Shown: positions 15,403-23,787 of the stretch, piece by piece | Position numbering within the stretch: position 1 is the first letter of the stretch | Layout of the letters: each line of letters begins with the position of its first letter | Assembly: GCF_003697815.1 (NCBI RefSeq) | Contig: NZ_RDQG01000042.1 | Span: forward strand, 1 to 36,681 | From: Halalkalicoccus subterraneus | GTDB taxonomy: Archaea; Halobacteriota; Halobacteria; Halobacteriales; Halalkalicoccaceae | Reading direction: 5' to 3' | Length of the DNA: 36,681 nucleotides | Notes under the pieces: model-generated | Seen by the model: the letters and a program-made list of their open reading frames with translations, nothing else | Told to the model about the DNA's origin: nothing | The model's database searches: none | Made by a program: the position numbers and the translations under genes

Positions 15403-15978
15403 TTAGCGTTCCAGACGGAGGATCGACAGCACCTCGAAGGGGAACGACTTCTCGGCGACGACGCTTGCCTCGAACCCCCGGTCGTTGGCGTACGCCACGA
15501 CCGCGTCGAAATCCGTGAGGCTGCTGACGAGCAACAGGACGATCCCACTGGGTGCGAGAACCCGTCCCACCTCGTCCAGAAACGGCTCGATCACTGCCCG
15601 ACCCGACTGGCCTCCGGACAGCGCGACCTCCATCCAGTCGTCCCACTCGTTTTCGGGGTCGGTCGGCAGGTAGGGCGGGTTGAACGCCACGGCGTCGAAG
15701 ACGTTCGAGGCGAAGGGAGCGAGCAGGTCGCCTCGAACCGTTTCGAGGCCGCGCTCGCGGGCTCGTCTGCAGGCGTGGGGGTTGAGGTCCGAGGCGATCA
15801 CGCGTGCGCCGGTCTCCGCGATTCGCGCGCCGACGTGGCCCGAGCCGGTGCCACAGTCGAGTACGGCCCAGTTCGGTTCGACGATTCGAGCCGCGGCCCC
15901 GGCCAGCAGCTCCGAGTCCTCGGCGGCCCCGTAGACCTCGGTTTCGATCCCACGGCGGTCGGCGAGGTCGCGGCTCAC
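15403..15978 (-). CDS. hemK: HemK2/Mtq2-type protein glutamine methyltransferase
   Basis: 191-residue SAM-dependent methyltransferase with the Rossmann motif L-D-C-G-T-G-S-G and the N-P-P-Y active-site motif; the segment A-A-E-D-S-E-L-L-A is the usual N-terminal feature. Archaeal members of this short form lack the N-terminal domain of bacterial PrmC and are expected to methylate the GGQ glutamine of release factor aRF1. The frame is open to 16086, but GTG at 15978 is chosen because it overlaps the stop of the small ORF upstream (GTGA) and gives a normal N-terminus. It is the last gene of the rpl21e operon. Confidence 0.85.
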   Translation of the reverse strand: MSRDLADRRGIETEVYGAAEDSELLAGAAARIVEPNWAVLDCGTGSGHVGARIAETGARVIASDLNPHACRRARERGLETVRGDLLAPFASNVFDAVAFNPPYLPTDPENEWDDWMEVALSGGQSGRAVIEPFLDEVGRVLAPSGIVLLLVSSLTDFDAVVAYANDRGFEASVVAEKSFPFEVLSILRLER

Positions 15979-16160
15979 CGCTCGCCCCCGTCGGCTTCCG
16001 CCGACTCGGGTCGCGAGAGGGGAGCGGCCGCGTCGATCCGATTCGAACGTTTGCACCGGAAGAACGGACTGAATCTTCCCTCCCAACGGTCCGATCCGGC
16101 GGTCACCTCGATCGTCGGCTGGTTCGCACGCCGGTGCCTGACGAGGAGGGCGTTACTCAC
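15975..16160 (-). CDS. Small basic protein between ksgA and hemK, unknown function
   Basis: 61 residues from a GTG at 16160 whose GTGAGTAA overlaps the ksgA stop; its own stop overlaps the hemK GTG (GTGA). Two stop/start overlaps in a tight operon argue that the frame is translated. The N-terminal half is basic (L-L-V-R-H-R-R-A-N) with E-V-T-A-G-S-D-R-W-E-G-R-F in the centre; the C-terminal end is acidic. One Cys, no membrane helix, no motif I recognise. Neighbours (KsgA, HemK, DUF655, L21e) point to ribosome function, but this is context only. Confidence 0.6.
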   Translation of the reverse strand: MSNALLVRHRRANQPTIEVTAGSDRWEGRFSPFFRCKRSNRIDAAAPLSRPESAEADGGER

Positions 16161-16989
16161 TCGGCGCCCCCCGTTCTCGTGCCAGTTCACAGAGCGCAGC
16201 GAACTCCGCCGGCGCGAGCGTCCCGGCACGTCGACTCATCAACTCCTCGTCCGCGGCCTCAACGACGGCGTCGGGATCCGAGATCTCGGAGATGTGGCCC
16301 GTGTTGCGGATGGCGTTTCTGAGGGTTTTGCGCCGCTGGGTGAACAGCGCCTTGACGAACCGCAGGAAAAACGCCTCGTCGGCGACGGTGTACTCGGGCG
16401 AGCGGGGCCGGGCGCGAACCACCGCACTCTCGACGGCCGGCGACGGGGAAAACGCTTCTTTGGGGACCGTCTCGACGATCTCGCAGTCGGCGTAGTGCTG
16501 GGCCGATACCGACAGCCGACCGTATTCGGGGGTGTTCGGCGCTGCGACCATCCGCTCTGCGAACTCCTTTTGAAACATCAGTACGAGCGGCCGGTTCTGG
16601 GGAAACAGCCGGAAGGCGATCTGGCTGGAGACGCCGTACGGGAGGTTCGAGACGCTGGCCGAAAAGTCGGGCAGCGAAACCTCGAGCGCGTCGCCCTCGA
16701 CGATCTCCACTCGTCCGGCGTCGATCTCGGGGGCGAACTCCTCGCGGAGAAAGGAGACGAATGCGGGATCGCGCTCGATCGCGGTGACCCGATCGGCTAC
16801 CCGACAGAGCCGGTCGGTCAGCGCGCCGGGACCCGCACCGATTTCGAGAACGTGCGAGCAGTCGGCGTCGATCTCGCTCGCGTAGTCGGGAAGGCGATCG
16901 AGCACGCGGTCGTCGATCAGGAAGTGTTGATCCGCGTTGGGATCGCCACGAACTCCGGCGCGAGCGAGCAGGCCGTCCGGATCTCTCAT
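16153..16989 (-). CDS. ksgA: 16S rRNA dimethyladenosine transferase
   Basis: 278-residue SAM-dependent enzyme (KsgA/Dim1) that dimethylates two adjacent adenines in the 3' helix of 16S rRNA late in 30S assembly. Signatures: D-Q-H-F-L-I-D near the start, the SAM loop L-E-I-G-A-G-P-G-A-L-T, A-I-E-R-D, and the catalytic N-L-P-Y-G-V-S-S. The C-terminal helical domain contains F-T-Q-R-R-K-T-L-R-N-A. Length is normal. About 100 nt separate it from DUF655 upstream, without an obvious promoter; the stop overlaps the next small ORF. Confidence 0.94.
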   Translation of the reverse strand: MRDPDGLLARAGVRGDPNADQHFLIDDRVLDRLPDYASEIDADCSHVLEIGAGPGALTDRLCRVADRVTAIERDPAFVSFLREEFAPEIDAGRVEIVEGDALEVSLPDFSASVSNLPYGVSSQIAFRLFPQNRPLVLMFQKEFAERMVAAPNTPEYGRLSVSAQHYADCEIVETVPKEAFSPSPAVESAVVRARPRSPEYTVADEAFFLRFVKALFTQRRKTLRNAIRNTGHISEISDPDAVVEAADEELMSRRAGTLAPAEFAALCELARERGAPSE

Positions 16990-17092
16990 TTCGCAGGCGT
17001 AGACGACCGGTCAGTGTAAACCTCTCGTTGTTGTCCGGAAGACGCGTCGATCGGGGACGGTTCGAGTCGATCGTTCGCGATAGCTCGGTCGG

Positions 17093-17662
17093 TCACACCT
17101 CCCCGCGAACGAACAGTCGGTATTTGAGGTCGTCCTCGCGCAGCTCCTCAAGGATGCGCTCGGCGAGGATGCCCTTCGGGTCGTGAAGCCCTGTGACCCG
17201 CTCGTCGATCTCCTCGAAGCTCTCGAAGGGCTGGCGCTTTCGCTCGTCGAGGATCGTGTTTCTGAGCTTCTTCCCGATACCGGGCAGCAAATTGAGCTGA
17301 TGGAGGCGAAGGGTGATCGGCTGGGCGTCGTTGTAGATGGCGACGAACCGTTGTTCTTCGTCCTCGATGAGGTCCTCGATGACGTATTCGAGCTCGGAGC
17401 GTGCGCCGCTCGAGAGGGCCTCGTAGTCAATCGAGCGGACGCGTTCGACGCCGTTCGGGGAGTCCTCGATATCCAGCCAGTCGCCGATCTTGATACCCGA
17501 ATCGTCGGTGAGGGTGAGTTCGGAGAGAGTGAACTGTTCGCTGTCGAGGGCGAACGCGAGCGGCGGTTTCTGGTAGCCCGGCCGATCGTCGTCGGCGCGA
17601 CCGTGGGGGAGATAATCGAGGACGATCGCCTCCCCATCGTGGTCTGCGTCGCTCTCGCTCAT
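17093..17662 (-). CDS. DUF655 family protein (probable nucleic-acid binding)
   Basis: 189 residues, the archaeal DUF655 family. The N-terminal half reads as an OB-like beta domain (A-I-V-L-D-Y-L-P-H-G, then I-K-I-G-D-W-L-D-I). The C-terminal half has a helix-hairpin-helix, L-L-P-G-I-G-K-K-L-R-N-T-I-L, which usually binds DNA or RNA. Biochemical function is not established to my knowledge; it commonly sits next to ksgA and rpo4 in archaea, as here. Start ATG at 17662 lies 41 nt after the rpo4 stop. Confidence 0.85.
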   Translation of the reverse strand: MSESDADHDGEAIVLDYLPHGRADDDRPGYQKPPLAFALDSEQFTLSELTLTDDSGIKIGDWLDIEDSPNGVERVRSIDYEALSSGARSELEYVIEDLIEDEEQRFVAIYNDAQPITLRLHQLNLLPGIGKKLRNTILDERKRQPFESFEEIDERVTGLHDPKGILAERILEELREDDLKYRLFVRGEV

Positions 17663-17703
17663 GGCGATTGCTACGCGAAGTGGCCACTTAAAGAGTCGGC
17701 CGT

Positions 17704-18060
17704 CTACGCGTACTGCGAGACGACGTTCAGGATCTCGTCGAGTTCGTCGCCCGAAAGCGAGTAGCGCTCCTGGGCGTACACGGATCGCAACTCGTCGCGG
17801 TCCCGCGGCAGGAGATCCGCAATCTTGTAGGCGGTTGCCTCCGTGACTTTCTCGAGTTCCGCGAGGTCCGAGACGAGCGCCCGGGCGTCCTCCGGCGAGA
17901 GGACCGTAAACCGGTTGACGTGCTCGATCGAGCGCGCGAGCTCGTAGCGCATCTCACGGTCCGGATCGGCGGCTCGATCGGCTTCGACCTCGGCCAACAG
18001 GGTCTTGGCCTCGGAAACAGTGAGGAACTCCTCGCCGACGACCTCCTTGAAGATCGTCAT
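17704..18060 (-). CDS. rpoF: DNA-directed RNA polymerase subunit Rpo4 (F)
   Basis: 118-residue orthologue of eukaryotic Rpb4. It forms the stalk of archaeal RNA polymerase with Rpo7 and helps open-complex formation and transcript handling. The pattern [10 protein letters not shown] at the start and the C-terminal HRDC-like part ([17 protein letters not shown]) followed by E-L-D-E-I-L-N-V-V are characteristic. The ATG overlaps the rpl21e stop (ATGA), so polymerase-stalk and ribosomal protein synthesis are coupled in one message. Confidence 0.92.
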   Translation of the reverse strand: MTIFKEVVGEEFLTVSEAKTLLAEVEADRAADPDREMRYELARSIEHVNRFTVLSPEDARALVSDLAELEKVTEATAYKIADLLPRDRDELRSVYAQERYSLSGDELDEILNVVSQYA

Positions 18061-18347
18061 TCCTGGGCGCGTAGGTGGGCGGGCTTTGCGATCAGTGTCT
18101 TTCGCTTGCCGCCGTCGGTGATCTCGACCTTGTAGGCGGTTCCCTGTTTACCGGCGACGACGCCGGTGTGGCCGTTGAATCGGGGATGGAAGCGTCCCTT
18201 GGCAACGCTCGGGTCGATCTTGAGGTGGACGCGCTGGCCCTCCTCGTAGCTGGCGACGGCGCGCTGTGGCGGAGAGGTCCCGCGTTCGCGTGGATGGTTC
18301 GAGAGCTTCTTGCGTGTGCTGTTGAGGGGTCCGTTTGAACTCGGCAT
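18057..18347 (-). CDS. rpl21e: Ribosomal protein L21e
   Basis: 96-residue large-subunit protein. Family signature: the basic start with [13 protein letters not shown], then [25 protein letters not shown] and the [10 protein letters not shown] end. It heads the minus-strand operon rpl21e-rpoF-DUF655-ksgA-small ORF-hemK. A TATA box on the minus strand lies ~30 nt upstream. Confidence 0.95.
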   Translation of the reverse strand: MPSSNGPLNSTRKKLSNHPRERGTSPPQRAVASYEEGQRVHLKIDPSVAKGRFHPRFNGHTGVVAGKQGTAYKVEITDGGKRKTLIAKPAHLRAQE

Positions 18348-18377
18348 AGTCGTACCGACGAATTACTCCGTGACGGT

Positions 18378-18383
18378 TATAAA
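18378..18383 (-). promoter_or_regulatory. TATA box of the rpl21e operon
   Basis: TTTATA (minus strand, followed by ACC) lies 31-36 nt upstream of the rpl21e ATG at 18347, predicting a transcript start only ~6 nt before the start codon. It is the best promoter candidate for the whole six-gene operon. Confidence 0.55.
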
Positions 18384-18473
18384 TCGTATGATACGCCCGC
18401 ACCGTTGTTCGCCCGCTCGCGTTCTTGTCCGCCGACGAAAGCGTCCGGACTCGAAAGCCAAGCAGACGGGAGT

Positions 18474-18893
18474 TCAGCGCCGCCACGGCAGGAATCCCCG
18501 ATACTCCAATCGGGCTTCGGGAATCGGCCGGACGACCCCGAACCAGATGCGATACGTGATTCTCCCGAGGCTGTTTCCGAGGACGAACGACCACGAGTCA
18601 GCGGGATCGTTCGAGTGGAATCGCTGCTGCAGGACCGTCCACCCGAGTGTGAACCCGAGCCGTCGTCGGAGAGTGCTGCGGATACCACCGACGTTTCGGT
18701 CGTCTATATACTGGATTCCGACGGCCGAAAGCGTGCCGAAGACGGCCCCCCGAACCGAGAACGAATTCGGTTCCGGTGCGTCGTCGTCAACCTCGGCAGC
18801 CGCTCGTTGTACCCGGCGGACGAACACAGCGCCCGACAGACCGATTAGTCCACTAAGGAGGTCCCAGAGGACGATCCTCGTTTCAGTTCGCAT
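18474..18893 (-). CDS. Predicted membrane protein of unknown function
   Basis: 139 residues from the ATG at 18893; an in-frame ATG at 18920 would add nine residues. A hydrophobic helix occupies about residues 8-26 (V-L-W-D-L-L-S-G-L-I-G-L-S-G-A-V-F-V), a second about 47-62 (V-R-G-A-V-F-G-T-L-S-A-V-G-I), and a weaker one near L-G-F-T-L-G-W-T-V-L. Arg-rich loops lie between. I know no named family. Its codon use is visibly less GC3-rich than the flanking ribosomal genes. It interrupts the space between rpl21e and the divergent PLP enzyme. Confidence 0.55.
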   Translation of the reverse strand: MRTETRIVLWDLLSGLIGLSGAVFVRRVQRAAAEVDDDAPEPNSFSVRGAVFGTLSAVGIQYIDDRNVGGIRSTLRRRLGFTLGWTVLQQRFHSNDPADSWSFVLGNSLGRITYRIWFGVVRPIPEARLEYRGFLPWRR

Positions 18894-18979
18894 AAATTCT
18901 GTTGTGTGGAAGCTACTCATAGATCTACCGACCAGCGACCGACGACAAGAGTAATCGGCCCCGCCACTCGACAGGAGAC

Positions 18980-20155
18980 ATGGACGACTCCGAAAAGCGA
19001 ATCGAACCACGGATCGAGACCCGCGCGATTCACGCCGGACAGGACCCCGACGAGGAGACCGGTGCGCTGATGACGCCCATCCACGCCAACTCCACGTACG
19101 TTCAGGACGCCCCGGGCGAACATCGGGGCTACGAGTATTCCCGTACTGGGAACCCCACCCGCACCGACCTGGAGGAAAACCTCGCTTCCTTGGAGGGCGG
19201 GGAGTTCGGGCGGGCCTTCTCCTCGGGGATGGGCGCGATCAACACCGTGATGAACCTGCTCGAATCTGGCGATCACGTCGTCACCGGCGAGGACGTCTAC
19301 GGCGGAACCCACCGCATTTTCACGCGGGTCTACGAGGAGTACGACATCGAGTTCACGTTCGTGGACATGACCGACCTCTCTGAGATCGAGTCGGCCTTTC
19401 GGGACACCACCGAGTTGCTCTGGCTCGAAACGCCTACGAACCCCCTGATGAGCATCGTCGACATCGAGGGCGCAAGCGAGATCGCACGCGAACACGACGC
19501 GCTCTGTGCCATCGACAACACCTTCGCCACGCCGTACCTCCAGCGCCCGCTCGAACTCGGTGCGGACATCGTCTGTCACTCGCTGACGAAGTACCTCGGC
19601 GGACACTCGGACGTGGTTGCCGGCGCGCTCGTGACAAACGACGCGGAGCTCGACGAACGACTAGGGTTCTATCAGAACTCGGTGGGCGCAACGCCCGGCC
19701 CCTTCGACTGCTTTCTGGTTCTCCGTGGCACCAAAACCCTGCCCGTCAGAATGGACCGCCACTGCGAGAACGCCCGAAAGATTGCGAACTGGCTCGCGGA
19801 TCACTCCGACGTCGAGCGGGTGTTCTACCCCGGTCTCGATTCCCATCCCGGCCACGAAATCGCCGTCGAACAGATGGACGACTTCGGCGGGATGCTGAGC
19901 TTCGAACTCGATGGCTCCTTGGAGCAGGCCAGCGCACTGGTTTCGGAAACCGAGATCTTCACGCTTGCCGAGAGTCTGGGCGGCGTCGAGAGCCTGATCG
20001 AACAGCCCGCGCCGATGACCCACGCGGCGATCCCTCGTGAGGAGCGGATCGCGGCGGGACTGACCGACGGCCTGATTCGGGTGAGCGTCGGCATCGAGAG
20101 CGTCGAGGACCAGATCGCGGATCTGGAGCAGGCGATCGACACCGCTACGAACTGA
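18980..20155 (+). CDS. Cystathionine gamma-synthase/lyase-type PLP enzyme
   Basis: 391-residue Cys/Met-metabolism PLP-dependent enzyme. The PLP lysine is K204 in H-S-L-T-K-Y-L-G-G-H; other marks are Y-E-Y-S-R-T-G-N-P-T-R, the F-S-S-G-M-G-A-I phosphate loop, L-E-T-P-T-N-P and the end motif I-R-V-S-V-G-I-E. Members interconvert homocysteine, cystathionine and cysteine; gamma-synthase, gamma-lyase and O-acetylhomoserine-using forms cannot be separated reliably by motif. The sequence AGGAGA ends just before the ATG. With three MetE-family genes in the same window it fits methionine/sulfur metabolism, though not in one operon. Confidence 0.88.
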   Translation: MDDSEKRIEPRIETRAIHAGQDPDEETGALMTPIHANSTYVQDAPGEHRGYEYSRTGNPTRTDLEENLASLEGGEFGRAFSSGMGAINTVMNLLESGDHVVTGEDVYGGTHRIFTRVYEEYDIEFTFVDMTDLSEIESAFRDTTELLWLETPTNPLMSIVDIEGASEIAREHDALCAIDNTFATPYLQRPLELGADIVCHSLTKYLGGHSDVVAGALVTNDAELDERLGFYQNSVGATPGPFDCFLVLRGTKTLPVRMDRHCENARKIANWLADHSDVERVFYPGLDSHPGHEIAVEQMDDFGGMLSFELDGSLEQASALVSETEIFTLAESLGGVESLIEQPAPMTHAAIPREERIAAGLTDGLIRVSVGIESVEDQIADLEQAIDTATN

Positions 20156-20182
20156 GTGTCGTCCACGATGGGGCGGTGGCCT

Positions 20183-20409
20183 CGCTCAGCGGCCGCCGAA
20201 TCGGCGGCCGCTGAGCGAACGGGGAAAGGCTGGTCCCCGAAAAGTGGCGCGGAATCCCGCGCCACGACCTCCCGGACCTGGTGGTTATAGAAAACCGGAG
20301 GTTTTCCGGAGCCGAAAAGACCGCGAAGGGTCTCCCCTTGGACATGAAAAGGGCGAGCAGGGCGAGGTTGCGGAGCAACCTCGCGTGCGAACGGGACGCT
20401 TCACGTCCC
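20183..20409. repeat. Array of at least six intergenic hairpins
   Basis: The 288-nt gap between the PLP enzyme and aEF1B is almost filled with inverted repeats: 17+17 bp around one A (20183-20217); GGGGA/TCCCC (20221-20238); a 9-bp stem with AATC loop (20244-20265); GAAAACC/GGTTTTC with GGA loop (20290-20306); AAGGG/CCCTT (20326-20339); a 10-bp stem with GGA loop (20362-20384); GGGACG/CGTCCC (20393-20409). Two are followed by G(A/T)GCGAACGG (20213-20222, 20385-20394). No ORF here looks coding. The array may be a structured RNA, a set of mobile palindromes, or a bidirectional 3'-end block for the two convergent genes. Confidence 0.65.
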
Positions 20410-20443
20410 GTGAGTGATGCCTCTCAAGGCCGAGTGAGGGCTT

Positions 20444-20710
20444 TCAGATGCGACCGACGTTCTCGACTTCGACGCTTTCGACGCCCTCGACCTCCGAGAA
20501 GCTCTCCTCGACGGCCTCCGTACCACCGGCGTCGTCGGGGACGATCACGGTCGGGAGCAGCGCGACCAGTCCGAACGCGACGTCATCACGTTCGAAGCCG
20601 TTGATCTTCGCACCCTCGGGAAGCGCCCCCTCCAGTCGGTCCTGAAGTTCGTCGAGGTCGATCTCCGGATCCTGGGGCATGACCTTGAGCTTGGCAGCGA
20701 CCTTTCCCAT
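20444..20710 (-). CDS. ef1b: Translation elongation factor aEF1B (EF-1 beta)
   Basis: 88-residue archaeal EF-1 beta, the nucleotide exchange factor of aEF1A. The fold signature is V-A-A-K-L-K-V-M-P near the start, D-L-D-E-L in the first helix and V-A-F-G-L-V-A-L in the central strand. The ATG at 20710 is chosen over an in-frame upstream Met at 20743, because that extra segment overlaps the zinc-protein gene; the 20710 start lies 2 nt past that gene's stop. Two-gene operon with the zinc protein. Confidence 0.93.
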   Translation of the reverse strand: MGKVAAKLKVMPQDPEIDLDELQDRLEGALPEGAKINGFERDDVAFGLVALLPTVIVPDDAGGTEAVEESFSEVEGVESVEVENVGRI

Positions 20711-20712
20711 CG

Positions 20713-20892
20713 TTATGGCCCCGTGAAGCCACAGTCGGGACATTTATACAGGTTGCTCTGCTTGCGGCATTTCGCACAGCGATAGATCTGGGATCCGCAG
20801 TCGGGGCACTTGAATCGGGCGGCGTTGGTCCCCGAGATGTTGATCCCGCACGAGACGCATTGTCGCGCCTCTTGTTGCTGGGATTGGCTCAT
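20713..20892 (-). CDS. 59-residue zinc-ribbon micro-protein (HVO_2753-like)
   Basis: Small protein with four CxxC pairs: C12/C15, C29/C32, C39/C42 and C51/C54, enough for two zinc ions. Motifs are [27 protein letters not shown] and K-C-P-D-C-G-F. As I recall, the Haloferax protein HVO_2753 has this same pattern and binds two zincs, with a role in swarming and biofilm formation reported; the assignment is from memory. The ATG at 20892 has a TTAAAAG box about 25 nt upstream. The stop lies 2 nt before the aEF1B start, so the two are co-transcribed. Confidence 0.9.
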   Translation of the reverse strand: MSQSQQQEARQCVSCGINISGTNAARFKCPDCGSQIYRCAKCRKQSNLYKCPDCGFTGP

Positions 20893-21025
20893 GAATTGCC
20901 CTTTCGTCGCGTTGCTTTTAACCGTTGTCGTTCGAGGTTGCGAAACCAGTTCGAACGGGGCCCACGACAGCGAGGTCGCATACGTGTAGACGAACGTGAC
21001 GTTGTCATCGAAACTGAATGCTGCG

Positions 21026-22270
21026 TCAGATTCCGTAGTAGAACAGTGCGATCGGTCCGATCAACACCCCCATCAGGTGGACTCGATTCGCGCCGAAACG
21101 CACGGGGATGAAGCCGACGATCGCGCTCACGGAGAACACGACGATCCCGATCGCGCCCGCGAAGACGTACGAGAGGACCACGAGCAACGCGAGAATGACG
21201 AGACAGAGCTTCATGTAATCGAGGGTGCTGATCACACGGAGATACCAGTCGCCGACGACCAACACGAGGACGAACCCGATCGCAGCGGCGATAGCGACGG
21301 CCGAAAGGAGCACAGGAAGGTTCAGCGGTACCTCGGCGCGTTCGACGGCGACGAGCACACCCGTTCGTGGCGCGCCGAGCGCGACGAACGCGAACAGCGC
21401 GAAGATCGTATTGGCCGTGTTCACGCCACTGGTCGCGATCACGAATCCGCGATCCCCGCTCGATCCGGGGAGCGCCAGCAGCGCGAGGACGGCCGCGATG
21501 GCACTGGAAACGCCGGGCAGGTAGCCCACGACCGCACCCGCGAGCGCACCGGCCGCCGCCGGCAGCAACACTGCCTGCCGCGGGATCGTAATGGTATCGA
21601 CGGTCTGCTCGGGAATCCCCGATCCACCCATCGCGTCGATCAGGATCGGCGCGCCGAACAGCCCCGCGAAGAGCGGCGCGAGGATGTCGCCATACAGTGG
21701 CGCCGCGGGGTCGAGATCGAGCGCCGTGGTTCCCAACAGGGCGCTGGTTCCGAAGGCCAGCAGCCCGCCGACGAGTCCCGAGAGTGTAGTTTCGGTGAGG
21801 AGCATGATCACGACCACACACCCGAGAACCAGCGGCATGTGCTCGACGAGCGTGGGCCAGAGTTCGACCATCACTAGCGTCACCGGAACCGCGAGCGGGA
21901 CGGCGAACACCACTGCCAGCGCGCTGCCCATCGCCGAGAGCCGCAACGCCTCGTAGCCCCGCCCGTCGAGTACGAGACGATGCCCGGGAAGGGCCGCCAC
22001 CGCCATCTCCGCGTCGGGCACTCCAAGAGCCAGCGCCGGCACCACGTCGAGAAAGGTGTGGACGACGCCGGCGGACAGCATTGCGGCGCCGACCAACAGT
22101 GGTGGGCCCGGCATGAGGGGCGCCATTCCGGCCAGGATCAGCGCGAAGTTGTTCGCGTGCAGCCCCGGCGTGAGTCCACTCAGCGTACCCAACAGCGCGC
22201 CGCCCAGCACGAACGCCAGCGATTGCAGGGCGAAGGCGGGATCGAGCGAGACGGAAATGCCGGGATCCAC
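21026..22270 (-). CDS. TctA/DUF112-like membrane permease
   Basis: 414-residue integral membrane protein with about 10-11 hydrophobic helices, of the tripartite tricarboxylate transporter large subunit (TctA) / DUF112 type. Family marks are two pseudo-symmetric glycine loops: [12 protein letters not shown] early and [12 protein letters not shown] in the second half. TctA normally works with a small membrane subunit and a binding protein; neither is nearby, so this archaeal form may act alone and its substrate is unknown. GTG start at 22270 is supported by a TTCAAATAG box ~25 nt upstream. Confidence 0.78.
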   Translation of the reverse strand: MDPGISVSLDPAFALQSLAFVLGGALLGTLSGLTPGLHANNFALILAGMAPLMPGPPLLVGAAMLSAGVVHTFLDVVPALALGVPDAEMAVAALPGHRLVLDGRGYEALRLSAMGSALAVVFAVPLAVPVTLVMVELWPTLVEHMPLVLGCVVVIMLLTETTLSGLVGGLLAFGTSALLGTTALDLDPAAPLYGDILAPLFAGLFGAPILIDAMGGSGIPEQTVDTITIPRQAVLLPAAAGALAGAVVGYLPGVSSAIAAVLALLALPGSSGDRGFVIATSGVNTANTIFALFAFVALGAPRTGVLVAVERAEVPLNLPVLLSAVAIAAAIGFVLVLVVGDWYLRVISTLDYMKLCLVILALLVVLSYVFAGAIGIVVFSVSAIVGFIPVRFGANRVHLMGVLIGPIALFYYGI

Positions 22271-22376
22271 GCACCTTCTGGAACCGTACTCCTATTTGAA
22301 CGTCCGGGATGAGACGCACGGTTACGCGGTCGCTACTCGCCGGAAAATAAACGGAAAGAACTGATCGTCGAGGCGT

Positions 22377-22721
22377 CTAACCGAACAGCTGGCCGAGACC
22401 CTCGCCGCCGTCGCCCTCGTCCTCGTCGTCTTCTTCCTCTTCCGCTTCGGCCGCTTCTTCGGCTTCTTCCTCGTCGCCCTCGTCGGCTGCCTCGCTCTCG
22501 CCGCCCGCGGCGGCACCGCCCGAGGCCCCGCCCGCTGCGGGGACCGCGGCGGCCTGCTCGACGGCCTCGTTGATGTCGACGTCCTCGAGCGCGGCGACGA
22601 GCGCCTTCACTCGGGACTCCTCGACGTCGGTGCCGGCGGCCTCAAGGACGCTGGTCAGGTTGTCTTCGTTGATCTCTTCGCCGGTCTCGTTCAGGATGAG
22701 TGCTGCGTAAACGTATTCCAT
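22377..22721 (-). CDS. rpl12: Ribosomal protein L12 (P1-type stalk protein)
   Basis: 114-residue archaeal stalk protein. The start [14 protein letters not shown] is invariant in archaea and fixes the ATG at 22721. An Ala/Gly hinge follows, then a Glu/Asp run and the C-terminal G-L-G-Q-L-F-G that recruits translation factors. It is the last gene of rpl1-rpl10-rpl12 and lies 16 nt after rpl10, with a GGAG ribosome binding site between. Confidence 0.95.
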   Translation of the reverse strand: MEYVYAALILNETGEEINEDNLTSVLEAAGTDVEESRVKALVAALEDVDINEAVEQAAAVPAAGGASGGAAAGGESEAADEGDEEEAEEAAEAEEEEDDEDEGDGGEGLGQLFG

Positions 22722-22737
22722 TGTAAGTATCTCCTCG

Positions 22738-23787
22738 TTATCCGAACATCGCTCCGAGCCCGTCGCCACCCGAGTCGTCGTCATCGTCGTCGTCCTCGGG
22801 TTCGGCGTCGGCCTCGTCTTCGTCAGGCTGTTCTTCCTCGTCCGCATCCGCGTCGGCGTCCTCCTCGGCGGGAGCCGCGGGCGCTTCGACGCCGCGCAGC
22901 TCCTCGGGAAGGGCCTCCTCGTCGTCGATCTGTGCGGCAAGGGCGCGCACCTGCGCGTCGGCCTTGCTCACGAGATCGGGTGCGAGATCGGGGCTCTCGA
23001 TGGCGGCCTGCAGGCCGAGGCTTTTGGCCTCGCCCGTGGCCTTCGAGAGCAGGTTGGGTGCGGTCTGGGTCGTCGGGTAGACGGCGTTGATCGAGAGGTT
23101 CCGTGCGCTCGCGGCGGCGGCCTCGAAGTCCGCACGGTACTCGTCGACGTCGATAGCGAGGTCCTCGGGATCGAAGAGGATGCCCTCGCTGTAGACGGAT
23201 CGAAGGTCGAGACCGACCTCCTTGGGCTCGATACCCAGTTCCGAGAGGACGTTCGCGAGGTCCTGTGAGACCTCCTCGCCCTCCGAGAGGACCTGCGAGT
23301 CCTCGGTGACGTGGATCGAGCCGTCCTGGATCCGCGCGGCGGCTCCGACCTGCTGGAGTTCGCCAACGAACGGACCGGGATCCACACCCGTATCCCCTTC
23401 GGGGATGACGATGTCGTTCGGGGCGACCTCGCCGGCACCGATGGGTGCGGGCGATTTCGACTCCTCGAGCTGTTTGTACAGCCCGAAGGGGTTGTCGTTG
23501 GTCCCGATAACGCCGACCTGCCCCGCGACGTGTTCGGTGAGGTCGTCGAGTCCATCGCCGACGTCCTCGAGCGCGCGGGTGAGCAGCGTGTTTCGGCTGA
23601 CCCGCAGCTCCGCGCTACCGTGGAGATCACGGCGCATGTTCTGGAGCTGGCGGCTCGGAATGCCGGCGATGTTGACGACGCCGACGCTCGCATACGAATC
23701 GAGCATCTCGACGAGTTCGTCGACCTCCTCGCGCTTCCACTCGGGGAGGTTCTGGGTCTTGCGTTCGCCTTCGGCTTGTGCGCTCAT
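22738..23787 (-). CDS. rpl10: Ribosomal protein L10 (P0)
   Basis: 349-residue P0-type stalk base. N-terminal rRNA-binding domain starts with [12 protein letters not shown]; the L10/P0 insertion covers roughly 110-200. The C-terminal spine binds L12 dimers, then an acidic linker ends in G-L-G-A-M-F-G, a twin of the L12 tail. The rpl10 ATG (23785-23787) directly abuts the rpl1 stop (23788-23790). Confidence 0.95.
   Translation of the reverse strand: MSAQAEGERKTQNLPEWKREEVDELVEMLDSYASVGVVNIAGIPSRQLQNMRRDLHGSAELRVSRNTLLTRALEDVGDGLDDLTEHVAGQVGVIGTNDNPFGLYKQLEESKSPAPIGAGEVAPNDIVIPEGDTGVDPGPFVGELQQVGAAARIQDGSIHVTEDSQVLSEGEEVSQDLANVLSELGIEPKEVGLDLRSVYSEGILFDPEDLAIDVDEYRADFEAAAASARNLSINAVYPTTQTAPNLLSKATGEAKSLGLQAAIESPDLAPDLVSKADAQVRALAAQIDDEEALPEELRGVEAPAAPAEEDADADADEEEQPDEDEADAEPEDDDDDDDSGGDGLGAMFG

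Noticed and set aside
20183-20409. A CRISPR array in the hairpin-rich gap
   Set aside because: The hairpins differ in sequence and spacing; there is no constant repeat of 25-37 nt and no regular spacer, and no cas gene is nearby.
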